DNA of 38,898 nucleotides, taken from the NCBI RefSeq assembly GCF_001999305.1, contig NZ_MLHQ01000002.1, forward strand, positions 1-38,898, read 5' to 3'. The notes beneath the pieces are model-generated. The model ran no database searches and was not told the origin of the DNA. It saw only the letters and a list, made by a program, of their open reading frames with translations. Positions 17,695-27,144 of this stretch are shown in pieces (within the stretch, counting starts at the first letter, position 1; each line of letters opens with the position of its first letter). Made by a program: the position numbers and the translations under genes. Source of the DNA: Rodentibacter myodis (GTDB lineage Bacteria > Pseudomonadota > Gammaproteobacteria > Enterobacterales > Pasteurellaceae).

Positions 17695-18177
17695 ATGACA
17701 AAGAAAAAAATAAAACCGGGTTCAAATACCATTGCATTAAATAAACGCGCCAGACACGATTATTTCATTGAAGATGAAATTGAGGCAGGGCTTGAATTGC
17801 AAGGCTGGGAAGTTAAATCAATGCGTGCTGGGAAAGCCAATATTAGTGACAGCTATATTATTTTCAAAAATGGGGAAGCCTATTTATTTGGTGCTACCAT
17901 TCAGCCGTTAAGTTTGGCATCAACCCACGTGGTGTGCGATCCCACCCGTACCCGCAAATTATTACTCAATAAACGGGAATTAGAATCCCTTTTTGGTAAA
18001 TCAAGCCGTGATGGTTTTACCATTGTCGCACTTTCGCTTTATTGGAAAGGTGCGTGGGCAAAAATTAAAGTTGGCTTGGCAAAAGGTAAAAAACAACACG
18101 ATAAACGTGATGACATCAAAGATCGTGAATGGAAAGTGGCAAAAGAACGAATTATGAAAAATGCACGCCGTGGGTGA
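17695..18177 (+). CDS. smpB: SsrA-binding protein SmpB
   Basis: SmpB binds tmRNA and brings it to stalled ribosomes for trans-translation. The 160-residue protein has the hallmark sequences [40 protein letters not shown], and the basic C-terminal tail [16 protein letters not shown]. Length is normal. It is transcribed alone, between the arcA terminator and an uptake-signal dyad terminator. The tmRNA gene itself is not in the window. Confidence 0.97.
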   Translation: MTKKKIKPGSNTIALNKRARHDYFIEDEIEAGLELQGWEVKSMRAGKANISDSYIIFKNGEAYLFGATIQPLSLASTHVVCDPTRTRKLLLNKRELESLFGKSSRDGFTIVALSLYWKGAWAKIKVGLAKGKKQHDKRDDIKDREWKVAKERIMKNARRG

Positions 18178-18189
18178 TTGTTAACAACA

Positions 18190-18230
18190 AAAAGTGCGGT
18201 TAATTTTGTACTTAAATTGACCGCACTTTT
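18190..18230. terminator. Uptake-signal dyad acting as bidirectional terminator (smpB/obgE)
   Basis: AAAAGTGCGGTTAATTT (18190-18206) pairs with the inverse copy ending at 18230. The stem is about 17 bp with a single wobble pair, and the loop is 7 bases. Each arm contains a full uptake signal. It lies between convergent smpB and obgE and ends in T-runs in both directions, so it probably stops both. Confidence 0.85.
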
Positions 18231-18241
18231 GTTGGATTTAA

Positions 18242-20370
<2,129 letters not shown>

Positions 20371-20459
20371 ACGTCTTTCCTATTTTCTTTCGCTATTGCT
20401 TTCAAATAATAATGTTGAAATGTGTAACCTGATATTCGCAAGGAAAATGTCAAAAAATA

Positions 20460-20488
20460 AAACGCCCTACAAAATTTGCAGGGCGTTT
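20460..20488 (-). terminator. Rho-independent terminator after rpmA
   Basis: AAACGCCCT (20460-20468) pairs with AGGGCGTTT (20480-20488). On the minus strand the stem is followed by TTATTTTTTGAC. It lies 19 bp past the rpmA stop and separates the ribosomal protein pair from the EamA gene. Confidence 0.87.
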
Positions 20489-20507
20489 CAATCAAATAGG
20501 CTTTAAA

Positions 20508-20765
20508 TTATTCAGTAACGATACTTACGTATTTACGGCTTTTTTCGCCTTTTACTTCAAATTTAACTTTACCATCAGCAGTTGCGAATAAGGTGTGGTC
20601 TTTACCCATACCTACGTTACTACCGGCGTGGAATTTCGTACCACGTTGACGAACGATAATGCTACCTGCTAATACGGACTCGCCACCGAAACGTTTAACA
20701 CCAAGGCGTTTAGCTTCAGAATCACGACCGTTACGAGTTGAACCACCAGCTTTTTTAGTTGCCAT
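20508..20765 (-). CDS. rpmA: 50S ribosomal protein L27
   Basis: The 85-residue bL27 begins [20 protein letters not shown], the conserved flexible N-terminus that reaches the peptidyl-transferase centre. It continues with [22 protein letters not shown] and [12 protein letters not shown]. Length is normal. It lies 20 bp after rplU in the same operon and is followed by a strong terminator. Confidence 0.98.
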   Translation of the reverse strand: MATKKAGGSTRNGRDSEAKRLGVKRFGGESVLAGSIIVRQRGTKFHAGSNVGMGKDHTLFATADGKVKFEVKGEKSRKYVSIVTE

Positions 20766-20785
20766 CTACTTGATCTCCTCTGAAA

Positions 20786-21097
20786 TTATGCTTGAATCCC
20801 AGTGATTTTCACTTCGGTGAACCACTGACGATGACCTTGTTGTTTACGACTGTGTTTGCGACGACGGAATTTAACGATTTTAACTTTCTCGCCACGACCT
20901 TGTGCAACCACTTCAGCCACTACTTTTGCACCGGCAACAACCGGGGCACCGATTTTAACATCTTCACCATTAACGACCATCAACACCGAATCAAACTCGA
21001 CTGTTGCGCCGGTTGCTAGTTCAAGTTTCTCTAAACGAATAACTTGACCTTCGCTTACACGGTGTTGTTTACCGCCACTTTGGAAAACTGCGTACAT
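20786..21097 (-). CDS. rplU: 50S ribosomal protein L21
   Basis: The 103-residue bL21 starts [20 protein letters not shown] and ends with the conserved [23 protein letters not shown] region, split here as two recognisable halves. Length is normal. It is the first gene of the rplU-rpmA operon, with a well-formed promoter 72 bp upstream. Confidence 0.98.
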   Translation of the reverse strand: MYAVFQSGGKQHRVSEGQVIRLEKLELATGATVEFDSVLMVVNGEDVKIGAPVVAGAKVVAEVVAQGRGEKVKIVKFRRRKHSRKQQGHRQWFTEVKITGIQA

Positions 21098-21168
21098 AAA
21101 TACTCCGCTTAACTGTGCTTTCCTGCCTGAGCAGTCCGCACTTCAAAATTCATAATAATAGGTCGCGA

Positions 21169-21197
21169 ATTCTACGGAAAAAACGATCTCATAGCAA
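21169..21197 (-). promoter_or_regulatory. rplU-rpmA promoter
   Basis: On the minus strand TTGCTA (21192-21197) and TAGAAT (21169-21174) are separated by exactly 17 bp. They lie about 72 bp upstream of rplU, leaving a leader of about 65 bases. Confidence 0.72.
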
Positions 21198-21311
21198 GGA
21201 TTTATTTGTAATAAAATAAAAAAATTCCCTTTAACGGTGGTTTGATTTCAGAAAGACTGAAAATTCAGGTAAAATGCACCGCACTTTTACCTCAGGAATC
21301 AATCACGAAAG

Positions 21312-22301
21312 ATGAAAAACCAAGATTTAATGGATATGCAAGCCATTCAGCAATTAGCTGAATCGGATATGCAAAAAGTAAATCAAAATATCCTCTCACA
21401 ACTCAATTCTGACGTGGCATTAATTAGCCAACTCGGCTTTTATATTGTGCAAAGCGGAGGAAAAAGGATCCGTCCTTTGATCGCCATACTGGCGGCGGGA
21501 TCTTTAGGGTTTGAAGGATCGCAAACGATCACTTGTGCCACTTTTGTAGAATTTATCCATACCGCTTCTTTATTACACGATGATGTGGTGGATGAATCCG
21601 ATATGCGTCGCGGGCGTGCCACCGCCAATGCAGAATTTGGCAATGCGGCGAGTGTCTTGGTTGGTGATTTTATTTATACGCGTGCTTTTCAACTGGTTGC
21701 ACAGTTAGAATCCTTAAAGATCCTGCGTATTATGGCAGATGCCACCAATGTATTGGCGGAAGGGGAAGTGCAACAATTAATGAACGTCAATGATCCCGAA
21801 ACCAGCGAAGCAAATTATATGCGTGTGATTTACAGCAAAACCGCCCGTTTATTTGAAGTTGCCGGTCAAGCCACTGCCATTATCGCCAATGCAACAGACG
21901 CTCAAGAAAAAGCCTTACAGGATTATGGGCGTTACCTCGGCACGGCATTCCAATTGGTAGATGATGTGTTGGATTACAGTGCCAATGCCCAAGCCCTCGG
22001 CAAAAATGTCGGCGATGATTTGGCAGAAGGCAAACCAACCCTCCCTTTATTACACGCAATGCAGCACGGAAATCCACAACAAGCCGCCCTTATCCGAGAA
22101 GCCATTGAGCAAGGCGGCAAACGGGAAGCTATTGATGAAGTGCTTGCCATTATGGCTGAACATAAATCGCTGGATTATGCGATGGAACGGGCAAAACAAG
22201 AAGCCCAAAAGGCTATTGACGCAATTTCAATCTTACCGGAAAGCCAATATAAGCAAGCCCTGATTTCCTTGGCTTACTTATCTGTCGATAGAACTTATTA
22301 A
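21312..22301 (+). CDS. ispB: Octaprenyl diphosphate synthase
   Basis: A trans-polyprenyl synthase that makes the side chain of ubiquinone and menaquinone. The 329-residue protein has GGKRIRPLIAILAAG, the first Asp-rich motif LLHDDVVDESDMRRG, GDFIYTRAFQL, and the second Asp-rich motif FQLVDDVLDYSAN followed by GKNVGDDLAEGKPTLPLLHA. It is divergent from rplU, the arrangement also found in E. coli. An uptake signal lies just upstream (21278-21286), and queH follows 21 bp after the stop. Confidence 0.96.
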   Translation: MKNQDLMDMQAIQQLAESDMQKVNQNILSQLNSDVALISQLGFYIVQSGGKRIRPLIAILAAGSLGFEGSQTITCATFVEFIHTASLLHDDVVDESDMRRGRATANAEFGNAASVLVGDFIYTRAFQLVAQLESLKILRIMADATNVLAEGEVQQLMNVNDPETSEANYMRVIYSKTARLFEVAGQATAIIANATDAQEKALQDYGRYLGTAFQLVDDVLDYSANAQALGKNVGDDLAEGKPTLPLLHAMQHGNPQQAALIREAIEQGGKREAIDEVLAIMAEHKSLDYAMERAKQEAQKAIDAISILPESQYKQALISLAYLSVDRTY

Positions 22302-22322
22302 CTTTCTATACTATTGAACTTT

Positions 22323-23054
22323 ATGAATAACAACGAAAATTTAAACCAAAGTGCGGTCGATTTCCGTCCTAAAACGCGTAAACAAAAAGTACGCAAAGAT
22401 CCTAATGCACCTTTTATAAGAGAAAAACTTGAATTACCTGATGGGCATAACAAACTTCTCCTTCACTCTTGTTGCGCCCCCTGCTCCGGCGAAGTGATGG
22501 AAGCTATTCTTGCCTCAGAGATTGAGTTCACCATTTATTTTTATAATCCCAATATTCATCCACTCAAAGAATATTTAATCCGCAAAGAAGAAAATATCCG
22601 TTTTGCAAAAAAATTTGGTATTCCATTCATTGACGCGGATTACGATCGCCAAAATTGGTTTGATCGCGCTAAAGGAATGGAATGGGAGCCGGAACGTGGT
22701 ATTCGCTGTACAATGTGCTTTGATATGCGTTTTGAAAAAGCGGCAAAATATGCGCACGAACACGGTTTTCCGGTTTTCACCAGCTGTCTTGGCATTTCCC
22801 GCTGGAAAGATATGAACCAAATCAATGGATGTGGCCACCGTGCGGCGGAAAAATATGATGATGTCATTTATTGGGATTACAACTGGCGCAAAGAAGGCGG
22901 CTCGCAACGGATGATTGAGATCAGCAAACGGGAACGTTTCTATCAACAAGAATATTGTGGCTGCGTTTACTCATTGCGTGATAGCAACAAATGGCGTGAA
23001 GAAACCGGTCGCCAAAAAATTGAAATCGGAAAACTCTACTATACGCCCGATTAA
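22323..23054 (+). CDS. queH: Epoxyqueuosine reductase QueH
   Basis: QueH performs the last step of queuosine tRNA modification; it is an iron-sulphur enzyme unrelated to QueG. From ATG 22323 it has 243 residues (a TTG three codons earlier lacks support). Diagnostic cysteines are in [12 protein letters not shown] (Cys50, 51 and 54), [32 protein letters not shown] and [10 protein letters not shown]. An uptake signal is embedded in codons 9-12 (22349-22357). The N-terminal 35 residues are basic and variable. It appears co-transcribed with ispB and ends at a hairpin terminator. Confidence 0.93.
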   Translation: MNNNENLNQSAVDFRPKTRKQKVRKDPNAPFIREKLELPDGHNKLLLHSCCAPCSGEVMEAILASEIEFTIYFYNPNIHPLKEYLIRKEENIRFAKKFGIPFIDADYDRQNWFDRAKGMEWEPERGIRCTMCFDMRFEKAAKYAHEHGFPVFTSCLGISRWKDMNQINGCGHRAAEKYDDVIYWDYNWRKEGGSQRMIEISKRERFYQQEYCGCVYSLRDSNKWREETGRQKIEIGKLYYTPD

Positions 23055-23085
23055 AACTTCACGAAAAACAACCGCACTTTTTCAG

Positions 23086-23115
23086 AAATACCGATACCCT
23101 ATCGGTATTTTTATT
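23086..23115 (+). terminator. Rho-independent terminator after queH
   Basis: AAATACCGATA (23086-23096) pairs with TATCGGTATTT (23100-23110) around CCC, followed by TTATT. An uptake signal (23071-23079) lies between the queH stop and the hairpin. Confidence 0.85.
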
Positions 23116-23136
23116 GAAGATAAATCAAGGAAAAAT

Positions 23137-23553
23137 ATGGAAGAAAATCAATTAGAAAAACTACCCAATCTCGTCACCAATATACTCAAAATTGTATTAA
23201 GCACGGCATTAATTGCCTTGGCGATTGTGCTTGTCATTGCCTTAGCCCAAATTACCTATTCCCTCGCCTTAATGGTGCTGAATCCTTCCACTGCTGTGCC
23301 TTATGCCGTGGCGGAACAAGCCGTGATGTTTTTCTTATATTTTGGTTTTATCGGCTTAATCGTGCAGTATTTCAAAAGCGGCTACCATTTTCCTTTACGC
23401 TACTTCATCTACTCCGGTATCACGGCAATGCTACGCTTTATTATTGTCATACACGAAAGTGCGCAAGATACCATTTTATTCGCCGGTGCAATTCTGATTA
23501 TGGTAATCGCACTCTGCTTGATACTTTATTCCGATAAATTACGCAATATTTAG
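23137..23553 (+). CDS. PsiE-like inner-membrane protein
   Basis: From ATG 23137 (AAGG upstream) this is a 138-residue protein. An open frame extends further upstream through queH, but that part is a shadow. Four hydrophobic segments lie at about 17-46, 60-78, 88-106 and 110-130. The pattern FFLYFGFIGLIVQYFKSGYHFPLRYFIYSGITAMLRFIIV resembles the phosphate-starvation-inducible PsiE family (function unknown), named from similarity only. It follows the queH terminator closely and ends before a bidirectional hairpin. Confidence 0.8.
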   Translation: MEENQLEKLPNLVTNILKIVLSTALIALAIVLVIALAQITYSLALMVLNPSTAVPYAVAEQAVMFFLYFGFIGLIVQYFKSGYHFPLRYFIYSGITAMLRFIIVIHESAQDTILFAGAILIMVIALCLILYSDKLRNI

Positions 23554-23559
23554 AAAAGA

Positions 23560-23587
23560 AAAACGCACTGATAAAACAGTGCGTTTT
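23560..23587. terminator. Bidirectional terminator (PsiE-like gene / tRNA-Ala)
   Basis: AAAACGCACTG (23560-23570) and CAGTGCGTTTT (23577-23587) with a 6-base loop. T-runs follow on both strands. It lies between the plus-strand PsiE-like gene and the minus-strand tRNA-Ala, and probably terminates both. Confidence 0.88.
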
Positions 23588-23597
23588 TTGAATTTGA

Positions 23598-23674
<77 letters not shown>

Positions 23675-23687
23675 AAAGACGGGCGGT

Positions 23688-23716
23688 ATATTAAATTTTG
23701 CCGCCTCATCTGTCAA
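23688..23716 (-). promoter_or_regulatory. tRNA-Ala promoter
   Basis: On the minus strand TTGACA (23711-23716) and TAATAT (23688-23693) are 17 bp apart. A GC-rich discriminator (ACCGCCCG) follows, as is typical of stringently controlled stable-RNA promoters. The mature tRNA starts 15 bp downstream. Confidence 0.85.
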
Positions 23717-23752
23717 TATGAAATTATCTTGAAAAGTTCAGACGATTAAATA

Positions 23753-25195
23753 TTAAGCATTTTGCGATTTAATAAAATCAATCGCACGCTGAATACGGGC
23801 AAGTACACGTTCACGTCCAATACCAACCAATGTTACATCCATTGATGGCGATTGACCTGAACCGGTAACCGCAACACGCAGTGGCATACCCACTTTGCCC
23901 ATTCCCACCTCAAGTTCGGCGGCGGTTTCTTCAATGGCTTGATGGGTTGAATGTAAATCCCAAGTGGAAAGTACGGTCAATTTTTCTTTCACTTTTTCAA
24001 GTGCTTCAACTGCCGTGCCTTTAAAGTGTTTTTTTACTGCCGCTTCATCAAAGGTTTCAAATTCTTCAAAGAAGTAGCGACTTGCCGCTGCCATTTCTTT
24101 TAAGGTTTTGCAACGTTCGGCAAGCATTGTCACAATTTCGCTTAATGCCGGCCCGTTGCTTGTGTCAATACCTTGATCTTTATAATGCCACTCAAGGTGT
24201 TTTGCGACATATTCCGGCGGTAATTCACGGATATAGTGGTGGTTTAACCATAACAATTTATCCGTGTTAAAGGCACTTGCCGATTTACTCACGTGATCAA
24301 GCTCAAAATATTTGATCATTTCTTCACGACTGAAAATTTCCTGATCACCGTGTCCCCAGCCTAAACGCACAAGATAATTAATCAATGCTTCCGGCAAATA
24401 ACCATCATCACGATATTGCATTACACTCACGGCACCGTGGCGTTTAGAAAGTTTTTGACCATCGTCACCGTTGATCATTGAAACGTGGGCATAAGTAGGA
24501 ATTGGCGCGCCAATAGCTTTCAGAATGTTAATTTGACGAGGTGTGTTGTTAATATGATCTTCACCGCGTACAACGTGAGTAATGCCCATATCCCAGTCAT
24601 CCACCACCACACAGAAATTATAAGTTGGCGAACCGTCCGTGCGGCGAATAATCAAATCATCTAATTCACTGTTGCTGATTTCAATGCGACCACGTACCGC
24701 ATCATCAAAAACCACCGAACCTTCCGTTGGATTTTTAAAACGTACCACGTGCGGTTCATCCGGCGAATGGCTGTGATCGTGCAAGCAATGGCGATCATAA
24801 CGTGGTTTTTCTTTATTCTGCTCTTGAGTATGGCGAAGTTCATCCAAACGTTCTTTTGTGCAGTAACAACGATATGCCAAACCTTGTTCAAGCATTTCAT
24901 CAATCACTTGGTTGTAACGATCAAAGCGTTTGGTTTGGTAATAAGGGCCGTGTTCCCAAGCGAGATTTAGCCATTCCATCCCTTCTAAAATAGCGGCGGT
25001 GGCTTCCGGTGTAGAACGTTCTAAATCGGTATCTTCAATACGCAATACAAATTCACCATTATTATGTTTTGCAAATAACCAAGAATAAAGCGCAGTACGT
25101 GCGCCACCTACGTGCAAATAACCGGTTGGACTTGGTGCAAAGCGGGTACGCACTTTCACATTTGGATCTAAATCAAAAGGAGCTGCTAATTTCAT
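23753..25195 (-). CDS. gltX: Glutamyl-tRNA synthetase
   Basis: A class I aminoacyl-tRNA synthetase charging tRNA-Glu. The 480-residue protein has the HIGH-type motif in [19 protein letters not shown], the zinc-binding CYCTKERLD...RHC segment near residues 108-136, [19 protein letters not shown], and the KMSKS-type [10 protein letters not shown] near residue 250. Length is normal. The four tRNA-Val genes lie divergently upstream, and tRNA-Ala lies downstream on the same strand with its own promoter. No hairpin directly follows the gltX stop. Confidence 0.98.
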   Translation of the reverse strand: MKLAAPFDLDPNVKVRTRFAPSPTGYLHVGGARTALYSWLFAKHNNGEFVLRIEDTDLERSTPEATAAILEGMEWLNLAWEHGPYYQTKRFDRYNQVIDEMLEQGLAYRCYCTKERLDELRHTQEQNKEKPRYDRHCLHDHSHSPDEPHVVRFKNPTEGSVVFDDAVRGRIEISNSELDDLIIRRTDGSPTYNFCVVVDDWDMGITHVVRGEDHINNTPRQINILKAIGAPIPTYAHVSMINGDDGQKLSKRHGAVSVMQYRDDGYLPEALINYLVRLGWGHGDQEIFSREEMIKYFELDHVSKSASAFNTDKLLWLNHHYIRELPPEYVAKHLEWHYKDQGIDTSNGPALSEIVTMLAERCKTLKEMAAASRYFFEEFETFDEAAVKKHFKGTAVEALEKVKEKLTVLSTWDLHSTHQAIEETAAELEVGMGKVGMPLRVAVTGSGQSPSMDVTLVGIGRERVLARIQRAIDFIKSQNA

Positions 25196-25321
25196 TTTTT
25201 ATAACCTATCTTTCATCAAAAAATTGTCGGCTATTCTACTACGACTAGGCTTACATCTAAATAAAAAAGCGGTTTTTATGCTTATTTTTACAACAATTAA
25301 CCGTTTTTTTATAAAAAATGA

Positions 25322-25349
25322 TTGACTGAAAATGCATTATCCCTATAAT
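25322..25349 (+). promoter_or_regulatory. Promoter of the tRNA-Val cluster
   Basis: TTGACT (25322-25327) and TATAAT (25344-25349) with a 16-bp spacer, followed by the GC-rich discriminator GCGACCCC. The first tRNA starts 18 bp after the -10 box. The near-consensus boxes and discriminator fit a strong, stringently regulated stable-RNA promoter. No comparable promoter precedes copies 2-4, so one long precursor is likely. Confidence 0.88.
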
Positions 25350-25367
25350 GCGACCCCACAACATTAA

Positions 25368-25443
25368 GGGCGATTAGCTCAGTTGGGAGAGCACCTCCCT
25401 TACAAGGAGGGGGTCACTGGTTCGAGACCGGTATCGCCCACCA
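25368..25443 (+). tRNA. tRNA-Val (TAC), copy 1 of 4
   Basis: A 76-nt cloverleaf starting GGGCGATTAGCTCAG, with anticodon stem-loop CTCCC-TTACAAG-GAGGG (anticodon UAC, valine), T-loop GGTTCGAGACC, discriminator A and encoded CCA. It is the first of four identical copies and lies directly behind the promoter. Confidence 0.97.
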
Positions 25444-25493
25444 TCTTTCTCATATATTGATGAAATGCTTAATGTTGTTAAGTTTGACCAAGC

Positions 25494-25569
25494 GGGCGAT
25501 TAGCTCAGTTGGGAGAGCACCTCCCTTACAAGGAGGGGGTCACTGGTTCGAGACCGGTATCGCCCACCA
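25494..25569 (+). tRNA. tRNA-Val (TAC), copy 2 of 4
   Basis: Identical in sequence to copy 1, including the encoded CCA. It is separated from copy 1 by a 50-bp spacer unlike the other spacers. Confidence 0.97.
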
Positions 25570-25629
25570 CTTTCTTTAAAGTGTTCTTTCCGCTCAAACT
25601 TTCCCTTTTATTTAAACGCTTTCTTTTGT

Positions 25630-25705
25630 GGGCGATTAGCTCAGTTGGGAGAGCACCTCCCTTACAAGGAGGGGGTCACTGGTTCGAGACCGGTATCGCC
25701 CACCA
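25630..25705 (+). tRNA. tRNA-Val (TAC), copy 3 of 4
   Basis: Identical in sequence to copies 1 and 2. A 60-bp pyrimidine-rich spacer precedes it. Confidence 0.97.
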
Positions 25706-25759
25706 CTTAATTTAGTGTTTAAATAATCCGAAAAATTAAGGTTTAACCTTAATGTCATC

Positions 25760-25835
25760 GGGCGATTAGCTCAGTTGGGAGAGCACCTCCCTTACAAGGA
25801 GGGGGTCACTGGTTCGAGACCGGTATCGCCCACCA
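25760..25835 (+). tRNA. tRNA-Val (TAC), copy 4 of 4
   Basis: Identical in sequence to the other copies, with a 54-bp spacer before it. A T-rich stretch (ATATTCTTTTTTTAGC) begins about 12 bp downstream and may end the transcript. Confidence 0.97.
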
Positions 25836-25882
25836 CTTCACGATAAATATTCTTTTTTTAGCTTATCTTAGTTTTAAATGAG

Positions 25883-25920
25883 CAATAAAAAACGATCATA
25901 AAACTTTTCATTTTATGACC
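25883..25920 (-). terminator. Terminator after the amidohydrolase gene
   Basis: GATCATAAAA (25894-25903) pairs with TTTTATGACC (25911-25920) around 7 bases. On the minus strand the stem is followed by GTTTTTTATTG. It sits 20 bp past the amidohydrolase stop and between it and the convergent tRNA-Val array. Confidence 0.8.
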
Positions 25921-25940
25921 GCTCTTTTCATCCGTTTTTA

Positions 25941-26933
25941 TTAAATTGGATCGAGCCCTAACACTTTACGCCCGTTAATACTTGCAATATCCACCATCGC
26001 ATCCAAATGTGGAAAACGACAACCGGCGGCGAGTAAACTCAATTCCTGCCACAAATCCCCTTCACAAAGCGGCACCATATAATCACAAATATTATCCGTT
26101 CCTAATGCCACAGTAATTCCTTCCGGAATCATTTCATCCGCAGGCGTTAAGGCATTATGGAAAGGCATTAAATCTTCTTTACGGTTACTATCAATCCACG
26201 CCATCGGACAGGCGATCATCATCATTTTGGCTTTGCGCATTTTTTCATAAAGCCGATAGCGATATTCTTTCGGATGCGATCCAATGGAAATACCGTGAAT
26301 CCCCACAACACGTCCTTCCATACCGTGTTCAATGGTTTTATCGCAAAGCTGTTCCGTTTCCTTTTCGCTCGGATTATTAAACTGATCCACGTGAACGTGG
26401 CACATAATGCCAAGGGATTTCGCTTTATCCAACAAAATGTCCATCGCTTCCAAGCCACGCCCGTAATCTAATTCATCACGATACGGCAAGCCGCCAATCA
26501 TATCCACCATTTCCGAGCCAATGTCGAACCATTTACGTGCAGTGGGTTCAATCACCCCTTTTAAGGTTTGATTGGCAAACTTTAAGATAATATCGTGTTT
26601 ATACACTTCTCGGGCTTTGTGTGCCGCGATAATGGCACGATCTTCACAAATCGGATCAATATCCACAAATGTGCCAAAGGCGGTGACCCCTTGCGAAATC
26701 ATTAATTCGATAGACTGACAAAAACGTGCGTAATAATCATCAACACTGGAAGTGCGTTTTACTTCATCCACCAAATCCCATTTTTGTTGCAAATTGCTAC
26801 TGTGATAAATTCCAATTTTTTCCGGTGTCATCGTAAAGGCGCGATCAGCGTGGGCGTGGGCATTTACCCAGCCGCCTTTTTTAATGATTTCATCGCGAAT
26901 AAAGGTTTTGAAACTACGAACGTGGCTTTTCAT
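25941..26933 (-). CDS. Cytosine-deaminase-like amidohydrolase
   Basis: A metal-dependent TIM-barrel amidohydrolase of 330 residues. Metal-binding patterns visible in order are VNAHAHADRAFT (about 22-33), MCHVHVDQFNN, VGIHGISIGSH and ALGTDNICDYMVP, the last matching the Asp of cytosine-deaminase/AtzC-type enzymes. It is shorter than CodA (about 420 residues), so the outer beta-domain is reduced or absent, and the substrate cannot be named. It is a single-gene unit with its own terminator, between the tRNA-Val array and yejM. Nothing nearby indicates a pyrimidine pathway. Confidence 0.8.
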   Translation of the reverse strand: MKSHVRSFKTFIRDEIIKKGGWVNAHAHADRAFTMTPEKIGIYHSSNLQQKWDLVDEVKRTSSVDDYYARFCQSIELMISQGVTAFGTFVDIDPICEDRAIIAAHKAREVYKHDIILKFANQTLKGVIEPTARKWFDIGSEMVDMIGGLPYRDELDYGRGLEAMDILLDKAKSLGIMCHVHVDQFNNPSEKETEQLCDKTIEHGMEGRVVGIHGISIGSHPKEYRYRLYEKMRKAKMMMIACPMAWIDSNRKEDLMPFHNALTPADEMIPEGITVALGTDNICDYMVPLCEGDLWQELSLLAAGCRFPHLDAMVDIASINGRKVLGLDPI

Positions 26934-27123
26934 ACAAACTCCATAAAAAGAATGAGGATAAAAAGACGAGAAGTGTATTCATTGAAAGGCACAACAAAAG
27001 TGGCTTGTGGCAATGTTATGAAAAACTCACGGATTTTCATTAATAACATCTTTTCAGTCTTAAACTGAGGCGCAAGTATAAAGGGTTGAACCTTAAAAAG
27101 CCATTCATTTTTGCGATAAAAGA

Positions 27124-27144
27124 AAAGGCGGAAACACCGCCTTT
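27124..27144 (-). terminator. Terminator overlapping the yejM stop codon
   Basis: AAAGGCGG (27124-27131) pairs with CCGCCTTT (27137-27144) around 5 bases. The minus strand continues TCTTTTATCG. The hairpin shares two bases with the yejM stop codon (27143-27145). The rest of the gap to the amidohydrolase (26934-27123) holds no gene. Confidence 0.83.

Noticed and set aside
20856-21047. Open frames antisense to rplU
   Set aside because: They are shadows of the conserved L21 coding sequence.
22915-23136. Upstream extension of the PsiE-like gene
   Set aside because: The extension runs through queH in another frame; ATG 23137 has the ribosome-binding site and starts the natural protein.
25368-25835. 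Regularly spaced direct repeats resembling a CRISPR array
   Set aside because: The 76-nt repeats are full tRNA-Val cloverleaves with encoded CCA ends, and no cas gene is nearby.
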